Positions 21,766 to 37,562 of a stretch of DNA of 62,756 nt are shown here, piece by piece. Below the pieces are notes generated by a model. It did not search any database. It was not told where the DNA came from and saw only the letters and a list, made by a program, of their open reading frames with translations. The stretch lies in assembly GCA_000818945.1 (NCBI GenBank), contig KN805370.1, positions 1,041,766-1,104,521 on the forward strand. Direction: 5' to 3'. Numbering within the stretch: position 1 is the first letter of the stretch; each line of letters begins with the position of its first letter. Made by a program: the position numbers and the translations under genes. The stretch comes from Schizochytrium sp. CCTCC M209059. Taxonomy: Eukaryota; Sar; Bigyra; Thraustochytrida; Thraustochytriidae.

Positions 21766-22333
21766 ATAATAACGAAAAGGCTCTAAAAAAGAAGGGACAA
21801 CAGAAAAGAAAAGAAAAGAAAAGAAAAGAAAAGAGTTTTGTTTTGTTTTGTTTTGTCTTGTTTTGTTCTTTTGTTCTTTTTTTGTTTTTGTAGGAGACAA
21901 AGAACTCTTTACAAGCAAAGCTTTGAGATGAGAAACAGCACCTTGATCTCCTTCCTATTATTGTGGTCGTCTTCGTCTTCGTCTTCGTCTTCTTCTTAGA
22001 TTCCCTACAGTTTGGCCAGCAAGCAGGGGTTGGCCGGCTAGCAACGACAAGAGCTCGTTGTTCATGCAGCCCAGGAAACCCGCAAGCCTACCGGTTACGA
22101 CTAGGGCCCAGGCTAGCAGTAGACGAGCAGTACTTCCCGTGCGTGCCGGAGCCAGCTGCTGGGAGGCCATTGGCAAGTAAGCAAGCCTGAGGTGCGTGTG
22201 TGGCAAGAGCAGACCTCGAAGCCCAAACTCTGGCGAGAGGGGGCGGCGCCGCCCGGGGAAGGCTTTGCGCGGCAAGGCAGAAAGGCCTGGCCGCTTTGCG
22301 AGGAAAGTCTGTGCGTGGTCGACAGCGGAGAAG
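21766..22333. promoter_or_regulatory. Tandem spacer with AGAAA and TTTTG repeats
   Basis: The spacer lies between the SIR2-TPR stop and the lipase ATG. Tandem AGAAA units (about 21802-21834) are followed at once by TTTTG units (about 21836-21870), and later a CTTCGT hexamer run (about 21969-21995). A frame joined to the lipase opens at a GTG at 22196 and is taken as leader. Confidence 0.6.
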
Positions 22334-24751
22334 ATGCCCAAGATGGAGGTCTTCGGGCTGAAGCTCAACGTCGCGAGCGATGACATGTTCGTGCCGGCAC
22401 TCTTTGGGCTCGGCAAGAGCGTCGCTGGCTTCGTAGCAAGCATCGTTGTCGGCCTCGTGCTGAGTCAAGGCGCTCTGATCGACGCTTCTGAAGAATGTCT
22501 CAAACCTGCAACGCCTGCCGAAAAATCTGGTGCGGCGGCGGCTTGGGTTCTGATGGTTCTGTTCATCTTCTGCTTCGCAACGTTTGCTGCCATCTTTCGC
22601 GTGAGCGCGCAAGGCACGCCATGCGAGCCGGAGCAGCGCAAGGCAATGCCAAACCTTATTGTGGCCATGGCGCTCTTGTACGTTTCAGAAATCGCTCTTG
22701 GTGTGTGGGCCTCTCTTCTCGCGTCTTCGTGGCCTCACGACGAGGATGACGAGGCCTGCAGCGAAATGCTTGAGCAAAAGCTCGTGGCTGTCGGCGCGGG
22801 GGCCGCCTTTATTTGGCTGGATGTCGTCTTCTTCTTTATCTGGTCATACCTTTTCCAGCACCGGTATAGTCCCAGACGTGCAGACCGTTTACAGCTTGAT
22901 GATGTCGACCGTTCTGAAGTGGAGTGGGAGTACTGCTTTCGTTTTTGGTGTGGCATTTTGCGATACACAACGTGCAATTTATTTGGCTTTGTGACTGGTG
23001 GCGAGGATGCAAGTGAAACGTATCAATGTGTGGCCAGCGTCTTCAATACGTGGTTCAATGGGACAGGTCTGTCCGTGACTGATTTGCTGGCGGCAATGAT
23101 CCTCATTCGCGCAGACCAAAAGGCAGCCCAGGCAGGCGTTCTGCGATTCTCGCGATACGAGAGTCCGGATTCCGAATTTGTCCCCGGGGCGAAATCACGC
23201 AAGAAGAAGTTTGGCGTCGTGGAATCCTCTGTGCGCTCCATGACGGCGGCGGCGGCGGTGGCGGCCACGTCGGCAAAGGTAGACGCAATCGACGAGGCGG
23301 TTCCTGACGCTCGCGCTAGAACTGGGAAAGTGGGTGACGATGACGAAGACGATGACAACGGGGAGAGGGAAGACGTGGAAGCGGGAATGCGCCGTCTCGT
23401 TGACCCCAACCCTGTGGAGACGGACGGTCCGCCCAGCGAAGAGGCACTCAAACAATTCAGCAAGCACTACGAGTTTATTCCCTACATGATTGCACTCTAC
23501 GGCTGGAAGCTTGTCTTGTACTCTTCAACGGTGCGGCTGAAGCCCCTGACGGGTATTTCCAAGGTATTAAAGCTGCCGGGTCTGCGCAAGCAAGCCACCG
23601 TGCGTGGCGACGGCGATAATTGCTGCGGATGTGCCGCCCAGGCTTTGCTGGGCGAAACGGCGCTTGATCCGGAAAGCGTTATTTACGCCACCTTTTCCAG
23701 TGTGGCTATTCGGCGCGAAAGCAGTGTGCAGATCCCTCATGCAGTCATGGTTGACCATGATAAGCGTGCAGTTGTGGTTGCGATGCGCGGGACGCTCTCG
23801 CTGCAGGATCTCATGACCGACGCGATGCTAGAGCCTGCCTCGCTCGGGCCGGCTGGCAATTGTTGGGGGTTTGACGGATCTCGGCACCATGCTCACGAAG
23901 GCATGCTCAAGGTGGCCATGCGAATTCGCGGCACCCTCGAGCGGAACCAAGTTCTGCATCGGTTATTAGGCGTGGCAAAGCGCACGTATCAACGCTCATA
24001 CATGATGGCGGACAACCGCGCTGCCGTGGAGCCTGTTGTAGATATCGACTTGGACGCGCTTCCCGACTGCTCTGGATATGATCTCGTCGTCCTAGGCCAT
24101 AGTCTTGGGGCGGGCGTGGCGTCGATCGTTACGCTGCTTCTGCGGCCGACATTTCCGCAAGCTCGGTGTCTTGCGTATGCGGGTCCGGGATGTGTCTTTG
24201 ACTACGAGCTCGCGGAAGCGTCGCAGGAATGGTGCACGAACCTTTTCCTCGGCAGCGACATTGTGCCACGACTGAGCTGGGAGGCGCTCATGGGCCTTCG
24301 TGAGCGTGTTTTTGACGTTTTGTATCGCGCCAAGGCGTCCAAAGCACGTATTCTGCGAGGCGCTTTGGGTAATGCGAGTGCAGAAGCGCTCTTGTACGAG
24401 CCATTCGAGGTCCCACAGACGCCAGGCCGCCTGGCACTCAAGGCGCGCGCCGAGGAAATGAGTCAGCGGCAGCGGACGCAGCGAGCCGACCAGATACCCA
24501 TGTACGCGCCAGGCGTGCTTATTCATCTGGCCAAGGTGGAGACAGTGTTGCACCGTGGCTTTTTCACCCGGCGCAAGCAGCGCATTTACGAGCCGCATTG
24601 GGTGCTGGATCGCCGGGCTCTTGGAGACCCGCTTATTTCAACGCGGTCTCTCCTTGATCACTTTCCTGACCTCATTCCCGAGGCATGTGCGCAGATCCTC
24701 GAGCGCCATGATCGTGGGAGCAGCGATGGTGCGGTCGCCCCTGAGGTATAA
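22334..24751 (+). CDS. Class 3 lipase, sn-1 diacylglycerol lipase-like, four-TM
   Basis: The 805-residue protein starts at ATG 22334, with a second Met at residue 4; the frame upstream opens with GTG. Four transmembrane helices lie near residues 20-44, 66-90, 107-131 and 150-174, as in animal diacylglycerol lipases. A cytoplasmic alpha/beta-hydrolase domain follows. VVLGHSLGAG carries the nucleophile Ser590, LGSDIVPRLS the acid Asp642, and LLDHFPDLIP the candidate His776. An Ala/Asp-rich low-complexity segment (about residues 300-350) separates the membrane part from the lipase core. DAGLs cut diacylglycerol at sn-1 to give 2-acylglycerol. The substrate here is inferred from architecture. A further insert of about 50 residues lies between VAMRGTLSLQDLMTD and the Ser motif. 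Confidence 0.88.
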   Translation: MPKMEVFGLKLNVASDDMFVPALFGLGKSVAGFVASIVVGLVLSQGALIDASEECLKPATPAEKSGAAAAWVLMVLFIFCFATFAAIFRVSAQGTPCEPEQRKAMPNLIVAMALLYVSEIALGVWASLLASSWPHDEDDEACSEMLEQKLVAVGAGAAFIWLDVVFFFIWSYLFQHRYSPRRADRLQLDDVDRSEVEWEYCFRFWCGILRYTTCNLFGFVTGGEDASETYQCVASVFNTWFNGTGLSVTDLLAAMILIRADQKAAQAGVLRFSRYESPDSEFVPGAKSRKKKFGVVESSVRSMTAAAAVAATSAKVDAIDEAVPDARARTGKVGDDDEDDDNGEREDVEAGMRRLVDPNPVETDGPPSEEALKQFSKHYEFIPYMIALYGWKLVLYSSTVRLKPLTGISKVLKLPGLRKQATVRGDGDNCCGCAAQALLGETALDPESVIYATFSSVAIRRESSVQIPHAVMVDHDKRAVVVAMRGTLSLQDLMTDAMLEPASLGPAGNCWGFDGSRHHAHEGMLKVAMRIRGTLERNQVLHRLLGVAKRTYQRSYMMADNRAAVEPVVDIDLDALPDCSGYDLVVLGHSLGAGVASIVTLLLRPTFPQARCLAYAGPGCVFDYELAEASQEWCTNLFLGSDIVPRLSWEALMGLRERVFDVLYRAKASKARILRGALGNASAEALLYEPFEVPQTPGRLALKARAEEMSQRQRTQRADQIPMYAPGVLIHLAKVETVLHRGFFTRRKQRIYEPHWVLDRRALGDPLISTRSLLDHFPDLIPEACAQILERHDRGSSDGAVAPEV

Positions 24752-26471
24752 TATTAATAACAATAATAATAATGATGATGATGATGATGATGATGATCAC
24801 ATTCCAACATCGAATTAGCCATTCCTAGGTCATTCGTCCTTCGCGACGGCCAGGCTGGCAAGTTTTCCAGTAATTAAAGTCGCAATCGATCTAGGACTTG
24901 AATTCTTTGTAGCTTATCGATCTCATCTTCCTTCTCATCGTTGGGCAAGGTCGTGAACAGCCTCAAGACCCGCAAACCTTACGCGCTGACCATACAGTTA
25001 GTAAAAGCCCACCTCCTGTTGAGCTTTCTCCAACGCACTTCTCGCGCTCGTGGCTCCACTGCAGCGCGTCCGAGCAGGCGAGCAGGAAGGCTATATGTAC
25101 CCCTCGCGGCGATTTTGTGCATTTGCGGCCAGGGGCTCTGTGAGACTTTTGCGGGTCTTCTCACTGGCGCGTGGCCTGCGGCTCGCGGCTTTGTCAACCT
25201 TGCGCGCAGCTCTATGAGACTTTTCGTCCTCTTCTCACTCATGTCTTTGTAACCTCTTCGTTTTCAGTCCTGCCGCACAAGCGTGTGCGAGAACGCCTGA
25301 GCGCGTGCGTGTGCGGCAGCGGCGGTGACGAGGCGGCGGCGGAGGAGGAGGCCGAGCAGGCGAGGAGGCGGCGCTTGCTTGCTTTGATCGAGCGCGCGAG
25401 GGCTCATAGCGAGCGAACGACGGTGATGCTTGGCAGGCTCGCACACCGTCGTGCAAGAGAAAGAAAAACGAGGGCAGAGGTTTCTTTTTGACTCTCGCGC
25501 GGAGGTCGCCCGTATACAGCGCGGACTGCCCAAGCGGGGACCGTCATCGTTGAGCGCTTGCAGCCGCAGTGCGCGCAGTGTTGGAAAGATTATCTTAGCA
25601 GAAATTATCTTAACAGAAGAAGCCGCGCAATCACACGTACTCCAAGAAAGAAAGTATTGCTGTAGTGACCGTGGCTGATCGAATGACAGAGCCTGGCTGG
25701 CAGCTTGCATACACTTACGTACTTCTTGTAGTATACGTATTCATTCACTGGCTTGAAGTACTGCGTATCTTTCCATGCATTGCTTTGCAGTGCACTTGCA
25801 AAACAGAAGATCCATCGTGAATCATGGGCAGCTGCCCCTCGCCTCCCCTCGCCTCTGCCGCCTCCTCCCGCCCTTCTCAATTGGTCTGCGCTCGCTGCAG
25901 CCGGCTGAACCTGCATTCTGTGCCGTCCGCGACCGCCGGCCTCGGTCGCCTCGGGCTCTCGAACTTCTTGAGACCAAGACCAAAAGAATGTAATGGACGA
26001 TGCGGCGGAAGCTGTCACGGCCATGCGGGCCCCGCGTGGTCTCGCTGAGAGTTATGTTCTCGCAAGAACGACGGTTCGCTGCGGATTCGGCAGCAAAAGC
26101 GAGGAGGCACAAAAGCGGCGCCGCGGCGAGAGAGGCTGAGGCGGCCGCGAGTCCCACTTGGGCCGCAGCGCGCAAGTGGGCCTTGGCGGCGGGCGCAAGT
26201 GAGGAAAAGGCCGCGCAAGTGAAGTATGGCGGTCCCCGGCGAATCAATTTTGGCCGGCGATAGCGCCCCTTCAAAACCAAAACGGAGAAAGGGAAAAGGA
26301 CAAGAAGAAAACACCAACACAGGTCAGCCACGCCAAGCCGTAGCAAAGCAAAGCAGAGCAAAGCAGAGCAAAGCAAAGCAAAGCAGACCCGACCAAGACA
26401 AACCCCGAAAGCTTCGACCCGCACGCACGCACGCACGCACGCACGCAAGGTCGCTCCAGACACCCGCCGCC
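24752..26471. other. 1.7 kb spacer upstream of tyrosine aminotransferase
   Basis: It begins with AAT then GAT triplet runs (about 24753-24796). Near 26150-26220 are repeated GCGCAAGTG motifs (see separate entry). Mixed AAAGC/AGAGC pentamers (about 26342-26386) and an ACGC tetramer run (about 26421-26448) lie close to the gene start. A short AT-richer block at 25690-25800 looks exon-like on the minus strand. No full gene could be built. Confidence 0.5.
26153..26220. promoter_or_regulatory. Cluster of GCGCAAGTG motifs with an inverted copy
   Basis: Direct copies of GCGCAAGT start at 26170, 26193 and 26213, and all continue with G. The inverted copy CCCACTTG (26153-26160) pairs with CAAGTGGG (26173-26180). 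The spacing of 23 and 20 bases is about two helical turns. The cluster lies 250-320 bases upstream of the aminotransferase ATG. Confidence 0.55.
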
Positions 26472-28216
26472 ATGTCGCGCTCGCAGGTCATCCCTGGTAC
26501 GTTCGTTGCGCGAGACTCCGGCCAGACACATGCACGGAGCCGGTTGAGAATCGTGAGATGCAGAGGCCGCGCCCGCCCGGTCCAAGGAAAAGTCCTACTC
26601 CGCCGAGGCTGCCAAGGCGGAGAGGGACGGCGACGAGGAGGACGCAGGCGGGAGGGGGGAGGAGGGGCGCGCGTCCTGGCACGACAAGGCTGCTCACGTT
26701 GTGCTCCGAGCGAAGAGCATGCATGCATGGAGGGAGGGAGGGAGGGCAAATAGGAAAGGCTGTGAGGCCAAGGACGCACCGATGAACTGTATAATCTGAC
26801 TGACTGACCCGCAAAAATGCTTTCTTCTAATTGATGCGATGCTATTGGGACGCTTCCCTCAAACCCGTGTGTCGAATTCAATGCGCGTTGGTTCAACCGT
26901 CTCTGCGCTTCATGGCCCTGCACCGGATGTTTGGCCTCGATGGATGGATGGATGGATGGATGGACACAGAAACCCTGAGCGGAAAGCGCATCGTGAACCA
27001 GATCCGCGATGTTCTCGACAACGTCTCGATCCCCGCCGAGCAACCGGACAAGAAGATGATCCCGCTTTCGCTGGGTGATCCGACGACGTTTGGAAATTTG
27101 ATGACAACCGACATTTTCATCAAGGCTCTGCAAAAGGCGGCAGCGTCGCCGGCAGCGCACGGGTACCAGCACACAACGGGAAGCAAGGCTGCCAAGGAGG
27201 CCGTCGCGAAGCGTTCTGCGGCAGCCACGGGACGCAAGGTGGAAGCTGCCGATGTCTATCTCGCGAGCGGGTGCTCGGGGGCCCTGGACATTAGTTTCCA
27301 GGCGCTCGCCAGTCCCGGCGACAACATCCTGCTGCCGCAGCCCGGCTTCGCGCTCTACGAAACGCTGGCTCTTGCGCACGGCATCGAGGTCCGGCATTAC
27401 CCGCTTCTCCCCCACAAGAAGTGGGAGATTGATGTTGACGCGCTCGAGCAGCTCGTTGATGACAAGACGCGCGCCATCTTGGTGAACAACCCATCCAACC
27501 CATGCGGCAGCGTGTACTCGAAGGAGCACCTTTGCGATGTGCTTGCGGCGGCGGAACGTCTCAACCTTGCCGTGATTGCGGACGAGATCTATGGCAACTT
27601 GGTCTTTTCCGGCGAGACTTTCTACAGCATGGCCGAGCTGGCCAAGAATGTCCCGGTGCTTGAGGTGGGCGGCCTTGCCAAGGAGTTCCTTGTCCCTGGC
27701 TTCCGCGTGGGCTGGGTCATCATGCACGATGTAGAGCTCGAGGGTGGTCAGACAGCCCTGCAGAACGTGCGTCGGAGCGCCCTGAGGCTCACTCAGCTCA
27801 TTTTGGGTGCCAACACGCTGGTGCAGGCGTGCATGCCGGACATTCTCACACCCAAGGCCGGGTCTCCGGAAGAGCGTCAGTTGGCGCAGTTCAACGCAGA
27901 TACGATCGCACAATTGGAAAACAACGCCAAGTTTGTGACGAAGCGCATCAACTCGATGCGTGGACTGCGCGCGACTACGCCGCAAGGCGCCATGTACACA
28001 ATGGTGGAGATTGATCAATCGCAGATTGCAATGGATGATGTCAAGTTCACGCAGCAGCTCGTCGATGAGGAGCTGGTCTTTGTGCTTCCCGGGTCCTGCT
28101 TTGGCATGGCCAATTTTGTGCGCATCGTCTATTGCGCTCCGGAGGAGATCCTTGCCGAGGCCTGCGACCGCATCGAGGCTTTTCTCGAGCGACTTCCCAC
28201 TGCCGCCGCAAACTAA
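26472..28216 (+). CDS. tat: Tyrosine aminotransferase (spliced; exons 26472-26496 and 26970-28216)
   Basis: PLP-dependent fold-type I enzyme converting tyrosine and 2-oxoglutarate to 4-hydroxyphenylpyruvate and glutamate. I place the start at 26472 (CCGCCATGTCG), giving MSRSQVIP, then a 473-base GT-AG intron and exon 2. The join leaves a GAA codon and yields 423 residues beginning MSRSQVIPETLSGKRIVNQI. The unspliced frame upstream of exon 2 is a GGAT-repeat artefact (GWMDGWMD). Family hallmarks are PLSLGDPTTFGN, LASGCSGALD, NNPSNPCGSVYSK, IADEIYGNLVF and GGLAKEFLVPGFRVGW with the PLP lysine (residue 246). Similarity to animal tyrosine aminotransferase is strong along the whole length. No transit peptide is obvious. 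It is convergent with glutamate synthase small subunit, so both nitrogen genes share a 3' spacer. Confidence 0.9.
26497..26969 (+). other. GT-AG intron with GGAT microsatellite near its 3' end
   Basis: The donor is CCTG|GTACGT and the acceptor GGACACAG|AAACC. The intron of 473 bases holds a GGAT tetranucleotide run (about 26938-26963) ending only a few bases from the acceptor, where a pyrimidine tract would be expected. Confidence 0.75.
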
Positions 28217-29366
28217 GTCCTCTGGGTGTGAACGACTTTTCATTGTTGGCAACGAAATGATCTTGCCGGCGCAACAAAATTTCAAGGTTGTTTCAATCCA
28301 TGCTGACTGCTATAGCGCACATACAGATTTCCGTCGTTACTCCAAACAAGCAACCCACCGTGTCCGAGAGTGTCCACAAACTTAGCTAGGCTAGACGTGA
28401 CCGGGACTAATCATGTAGAATTCATGTTGATTGATCATAATCGTTTGCCGCCTGCGAATCGCGAATGCTGCAAGCGGCAAAGTGAACTCGCGACTCACTG
28501 GTCACTTTTGGGGAAAGAAGGAGACAAGAGGAGAGATTATGTGTCCCTCTGCGGCAATGAGACAATTGAGTGTGTGACCGCCAGCCCAAGAGGTAGCCTA
28601 CGGCTTGCCCTCGTTCATGGAAAGATTCCAAGTGTCAAGTCGGCGACCATCATTTGTTCGATCGTTTGAGTTGATGAGGATGGCAAGAGAATAGAAAAAG
28701 CAAAAAAAAGACGCGACCGAATGATTGGAGAAATAGGAACGCTGACATAGGTTCATGATATTGACTTGACAAGACAGTAGCTGTCTCTTTGTGCTGTGCT
28801 TCTTCCAGAACGTACAAAGCGTCAATGCGCAGCAATAAATGACGTCATGTCAGATTGGGGTCACGAAGAAAGGAAGAAAGGAAAGGGCGGGGCTTGCACG
28901 TTTGTAAATAGATTGTTGCCGACGCAAGGACAGACACAGCGAGGCCATCTCCAGATGCCCTGGCTATGGTATGCGATCGCGTTGTGGCGCACGGGGAAAA
29001 GAATGCATTGCTGAAACCAATGGACCAAGTGCCTGACGGATCAACTGTCGAAGCACCTTTTCTTTTTCCACTTCTTTCCAAAATGCGAGCATGATCATAT
29101 TTCTCGAGGTGTTGCTTGGAAAGGACGATCGATGAGAGGCGGCCGACGTTGTGCGTGCTTGTTGTGTAATTCTTTTTTTGGTCTTTCTCTTTGCCCTTTT
29201 CATTATTGGCAACACAAAGACAGAAGTTACTACCAGAGCAACTCGGGCGCGGCGCGCGAAATTAACAAGGGCCGCTCTGCGCGGCCGGGCAGAGGGGTCA
29301 GGGGCGTGCGGTCGGGCCACTCCGTTGAGGGAAAGTCCGGCGCGGAATGCAGAGTCAGAAGCACAC
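28217..29366. other. Convergent 3'-3' spacer, 1.15 kb
   Basis: An AT-richer spacer between the aminotransferase and the glutamate synthase small subunit. Only short open frames without recognisable features were found. It is unusually long for a convergent spacer in this window. Confidence 0.45.
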
Positions 29367-31109
29367 TTACATTTGCTGTGCAGAGGCAGACTCGTCCGAC
29401 ATCAGGAACTTGTCGACGGCCTCGGCAGCGCCGCGGCCCTCGTTGATGGCCCAGACGACGAGAGACTGGCCACGGCGGCAATCGCCAGCAGCAAAGACGC
29501 CCGGGACCGGGGTGGTGTACTCGCCGTATTCGGCCTTGATGTTTCCTCGCTCGTCAGCGTCAAGGCTGAGCGCGTTGATGAGGGTCTCCTCGGGGCTGAC
29601 AAAGCCCATGGCCAGGAGCACGAGGTCGGCAGGAATGGTCTGCTCGGTGCCGGGGATCTCCTGGAAGGCGCCGTTCTTGAACTCGACGCCGACCGTGACG
29701 ACGCCCTTGACGTTGCCCTTGCCGTCGTCGAGGAGACGCTTGGTCTGGACAGAGTACTGGCGAGGGTCACTGCCAAAGGCAGTGACGTTCTCCTCGTGGC
29801 CGTAGTCGAGCTTGTGGACCTTGGGGAAAAGAGGCCAGGGGTTGACCTTGGCGTCGCGCGCGGTGGGGTTTTGGGGCATGAGCTCGAGGTTGACGAGGCT
29901 CTTGCAAAAGTGGCGGAGCGAGGTGCCGATGCAGTCGGTACCGGTATCACCACCACCAATGACGACGACGTTCTTGCCCTCGGCAGAGATGAGTTCGTTC
30001 GTCCACTGGTTGCGGAAGAAGCCCTTGTCGTCGAGCTTGAGATCCTTTTGGTTGGCCGTGAGGAATTCCATGGCCGGGTAGACGCCCTTGAGATTGCCGC
30101 CGGGGCAGCTGAGAAGTCGGGGCTTGGTGGCGCCGACAGCGAGAACGACGGCGTCGTACTGGGAGCGGAGCTCCTCGGCGTCGCGGCTGACACCGACCTC
30201 GACGTTGGTCTCGAAGACGATGCCCTCTTGGCGGAGGAGGTCGACGCGGCGGTCGACGGTGCGCTTGTCGAGCTTGGGGTTGGGGATTCCGTAGTAGAGG
30301 AGGCCGCCGACCTTGTCCTCGCGCTCCATGACGGTCACGGTGTGTCCGAGCTGGTTAAGCTGGTCCGCGGCAGCGAGACCGGCGGGGCCGCTGCCGATGA
30401 CGGCGATCTTCTTTCCGGAGCGGTCCTCCTCGGGGACCATGCGGGGCTGAATCCAGCCCTCCTTCCATGCGCGCTCGACAATGGCGTACTCCATGTTCTT
30501 GATGGTGACGGGCTCGTCAATGAGGCCGGCGACGCAGGCGCCCTCGCAGGGTGCGGGGCAGACACGGCCGGTGAACTCGGGAAAGTTGTTGGTTTTGTGC
30601 AGGCGGTCAATGGCCTCGAGCCACTGGTCGTTGAGGACGAGGTCGTTCCACTCGGGGATGAGGTTGTTGATGGGGCAGCCGGTGTGGGTCTGGCAGAACG
30701 GAGTGCCGCAGTCCATGCAGCGCGCGGCCTGGCGCTTCTGTTCGGAGGGATCGTCGTGGCCGACGGAGTTAATCTCGCTCCAGTCCTGGAGGCGCATCTT
30801 GGAGGGCCTGTAGGGCTCGGGCTTGCGGTGGAAGTCGACGAAGCCGCGCGGGGACTTGCCGAGCGGAACGACGGGCTTCTTGGGCGCGTCGGCGGGTGTG
30901 GACGCGGCGGGCGCGGCGGCGGTCGAGGCGAGGACAGCCTTTTCCAGCTTGTCGACCTTGATCATGAGCTGCGTGAGCATGTCGTCGAGGCGCCTCTGCG
31001 CGTCGTCCGCGCCTCCAGCCGCCGACATGGCGCGCACGAAGTTCGCGGCAGGGCCGCAACGCTGCGTCTGTCGCGCAACGGCGCTCGCAACCTGCACTCG
31101 CCTCATCAT
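29367..31109 (-). CDS. gltD: Glutamate synthase small (beta) subunit, NADPH-type
   Basis: The 580-residue protein starts at ATG 31109 (MMRRVQVAS); the open frame runs further upstream only through TGCG-repeat sequence. The N-terminus MMRRVQVASAVARQTQR... looks like a mitochondrial presequence and is followed by a short coiled-coil-like extension absent from bacterial GltD. The core has the Cys cluster CMDCGTPFCQTHTGCP (Cys131, Cys134) for Fe-S binding, the FAD motif GSGPAGLAAADQ (about residue 237), the NADPH motif GGGDTGTDC (about residue 384) and the C-terminal FAD motif AAGDCRRGQSLVVWAINEGR. It passes electrons from NAD(P)H to the large subunit, encoded divergently at 37888. Most eukaryotic NADH-type enzymes carry this domain fused to the large subunit. 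Confidence 0.95.
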   Translation of the reverse strand: MMRRVQVASAVARQTQRCGPAANFVRAMSAAGGADDAQRRLDDMLTQLMIKVDKLEKAVLASTAAAPAASTPADAPKKPVVPLGKSPRGFVDFHRKPEPYRPSKMRLQDWSEINSVGHDDPSEQKRQAARCMDCGTPFCQTHTGCPINNLIPEWNDLVLNDQWLEAIDRLHKTNNFPEFTGRVCPAPCEGACVAGLIDEPVTIKNMEYAIVERAWKEGWIQPRMVPEEDRSGKKIAVIGSGPAGLAAADQLNQLGHTVTVMEREDKVGGLLYYGIPNPKLDKRTVDRRVDLLRQEGIVFETNVEVGVSRDAEELRSQYDAVVLAVGATKPRLLSCPGGNLKGVYPAMEFLTANQKDLKLDDKGFFRNQWTNELISAEGKNVVVIGGGDTGTDCIGTSLRHFCKSLVNLELMPQNPTARDAKVNPWPLFPKVHKLDYGHEENVTAFGSDPRQYSVQTKRLLDDGKGNVKGVVTVGVEFKNGAFQEIPGTEQTIPADLVLLAMGFVSPEETLINALSLDADERGNIKAEYGEYTTPVPGVFAAGDCRRGQSLVVWAINEGRGAAEAVDKFLMSDESASAQQM

Positions 31110-31140
31110 GCTTGCCGCTCGCTCTCTCTTTGCGCGCGGG

Positions 31141-31142
31141 GA

Positions 31143-31179
<37 letters not shown>

Positions 31180-31230
31180 GCGTGCGTACGTGCGTGCGTA
31201 CGTGCGTGCGTACGTGCGTGCGCGCGAGCC
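31141..31230 (+). repeat. TGCG tetranucleotide repeat
   Basis: TGCG units, interrupted by TACG variants, start about 30 bases upstream of the glutamate synthase small-subunit ATG and so lie in its leader or promoter. Confidence 0.9.
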
Positions 31231-36395
<5,165 letters not shown>

Positions 36396-36756
36396 CCAAA
36401 TGCAGCGCTCGACCCCTTCCTTCCTCTCTCCCCTCTTGGAGCTTGCCATCTTCCTTTTTGTTTTCTCTCGCGGGCGTAAAAAGTGTGCGCGCGGCGTCGA
36501 TGGTGAAATTGGAACTTGCCCGGCGACCACAACCAAGAAAAAACAAAAAACTTTGCAAAGAAAGGATCATCGCGCTTGACACAGCCCACCCGCCCGCCCG
36601 CCCGCCAACCAACCAGCCAGTTAAGCGAGCAAGCACCTCGCTGGCAGGCCGCCAAAAACCAGGAAACCTTGCCGCCCCTGCAAGCGCTCTCCGTCCCTCC
36701 CCGCCTCGGCGCTCGCAGTCGCCCGCCCGTTCCTGCGCCGCGCGCGGCCCAACAGA

Positions 36757-37131
36757 CATGGCATGGCATGGCATGGCATGGCATGGCATGGCATGGCATG
36801 GCATGGCATGGCATGGCATGGCATGGCATGGCATGGCATGGCATGGCATGGCATGGCATGGCATGGCATGGCATGGCATGGCATGGCATGGCATGGCATG
36901 GCATGGCATGGCATGGCATGGCATGGCATGGCATGGCATGGCATGGCATGGCATGGCATGGCATGGCATGGCATGGCATGGCATGGCATGGCATGGCATG
37001 GCATGGCATGGCATGGCATGGCATGGCATGGCATGGCATGGCATGGCATGGCATGGCATGGCATGGCATGGCATGGCATGGCATGGCATGGCATGGCATG
37101 GCATGGCATGGCATGGCATGGCATGGCATGG
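36757..37131 (+). repeat. (CATGG)75 pentanucleotide satellite
   Basis: 375 bases, 75 perfect units, ending about 755 bases before the large-subunit ATG. It includes 75 ATG triplets on each strand, yet no credible protein starts there. Confidence 0.98.
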
Positions 37132-37462
37132 CATCGCGTTGAATTGTACTGCGCGACGCGGGCTCGACGATGAGCCCGCGCGGCGCCGCCGTGCACCGCG
37201 CTGCACCGCGTCGCGTGCGTGCTCGCTCCGGAGAGGGAGGAGGCGGAGAAGCAAGGGAGCCAAGCCAACAAACAGACAAGCAAGCTCAGCCCGGCGGCAC
37301 GCAGACTCCGACCGGCCCTGTCTGCCTGCAGTGCCTGTCTGTCTTTCTGCCTATTTGTCTGTCTGTGCCAACGACACGCGTCGAAGTAAGCAAGCAAGCA
37401 AGCAAGAAACAGGGAAAGAGGAACAAGCAGAGCGGCCAACCAGGACAGGAGGAAGAAGCAGG

Positions 37463-37507
37463 AGAAAAGAAAAGAAAGAAAAGAAAGAAAAGAAAGAAAA
37501 GAAAGAA

Positions 37508-37559
<52 letters not shown>

Positions 37560-37562
37560 AGG
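37463..37562 (+). repeat. GAAA/GAAAA purine tract
   Basis: About 100 bases of GAAA and GAAAA units on the plus strand, about 330 bases upstream of the glutamate synthase large-subunit ATG. A long homopurine tract like this may form unusual DNA structure or exclude nucleosomes. Confidence 0.9.

Noticed and set aside
26324..28285. 653-codon minus-strand frame over the aminotransferase
   Set aside because: Antisense shadow of a strong family match. It also runs through the intron and the upstream repeats.
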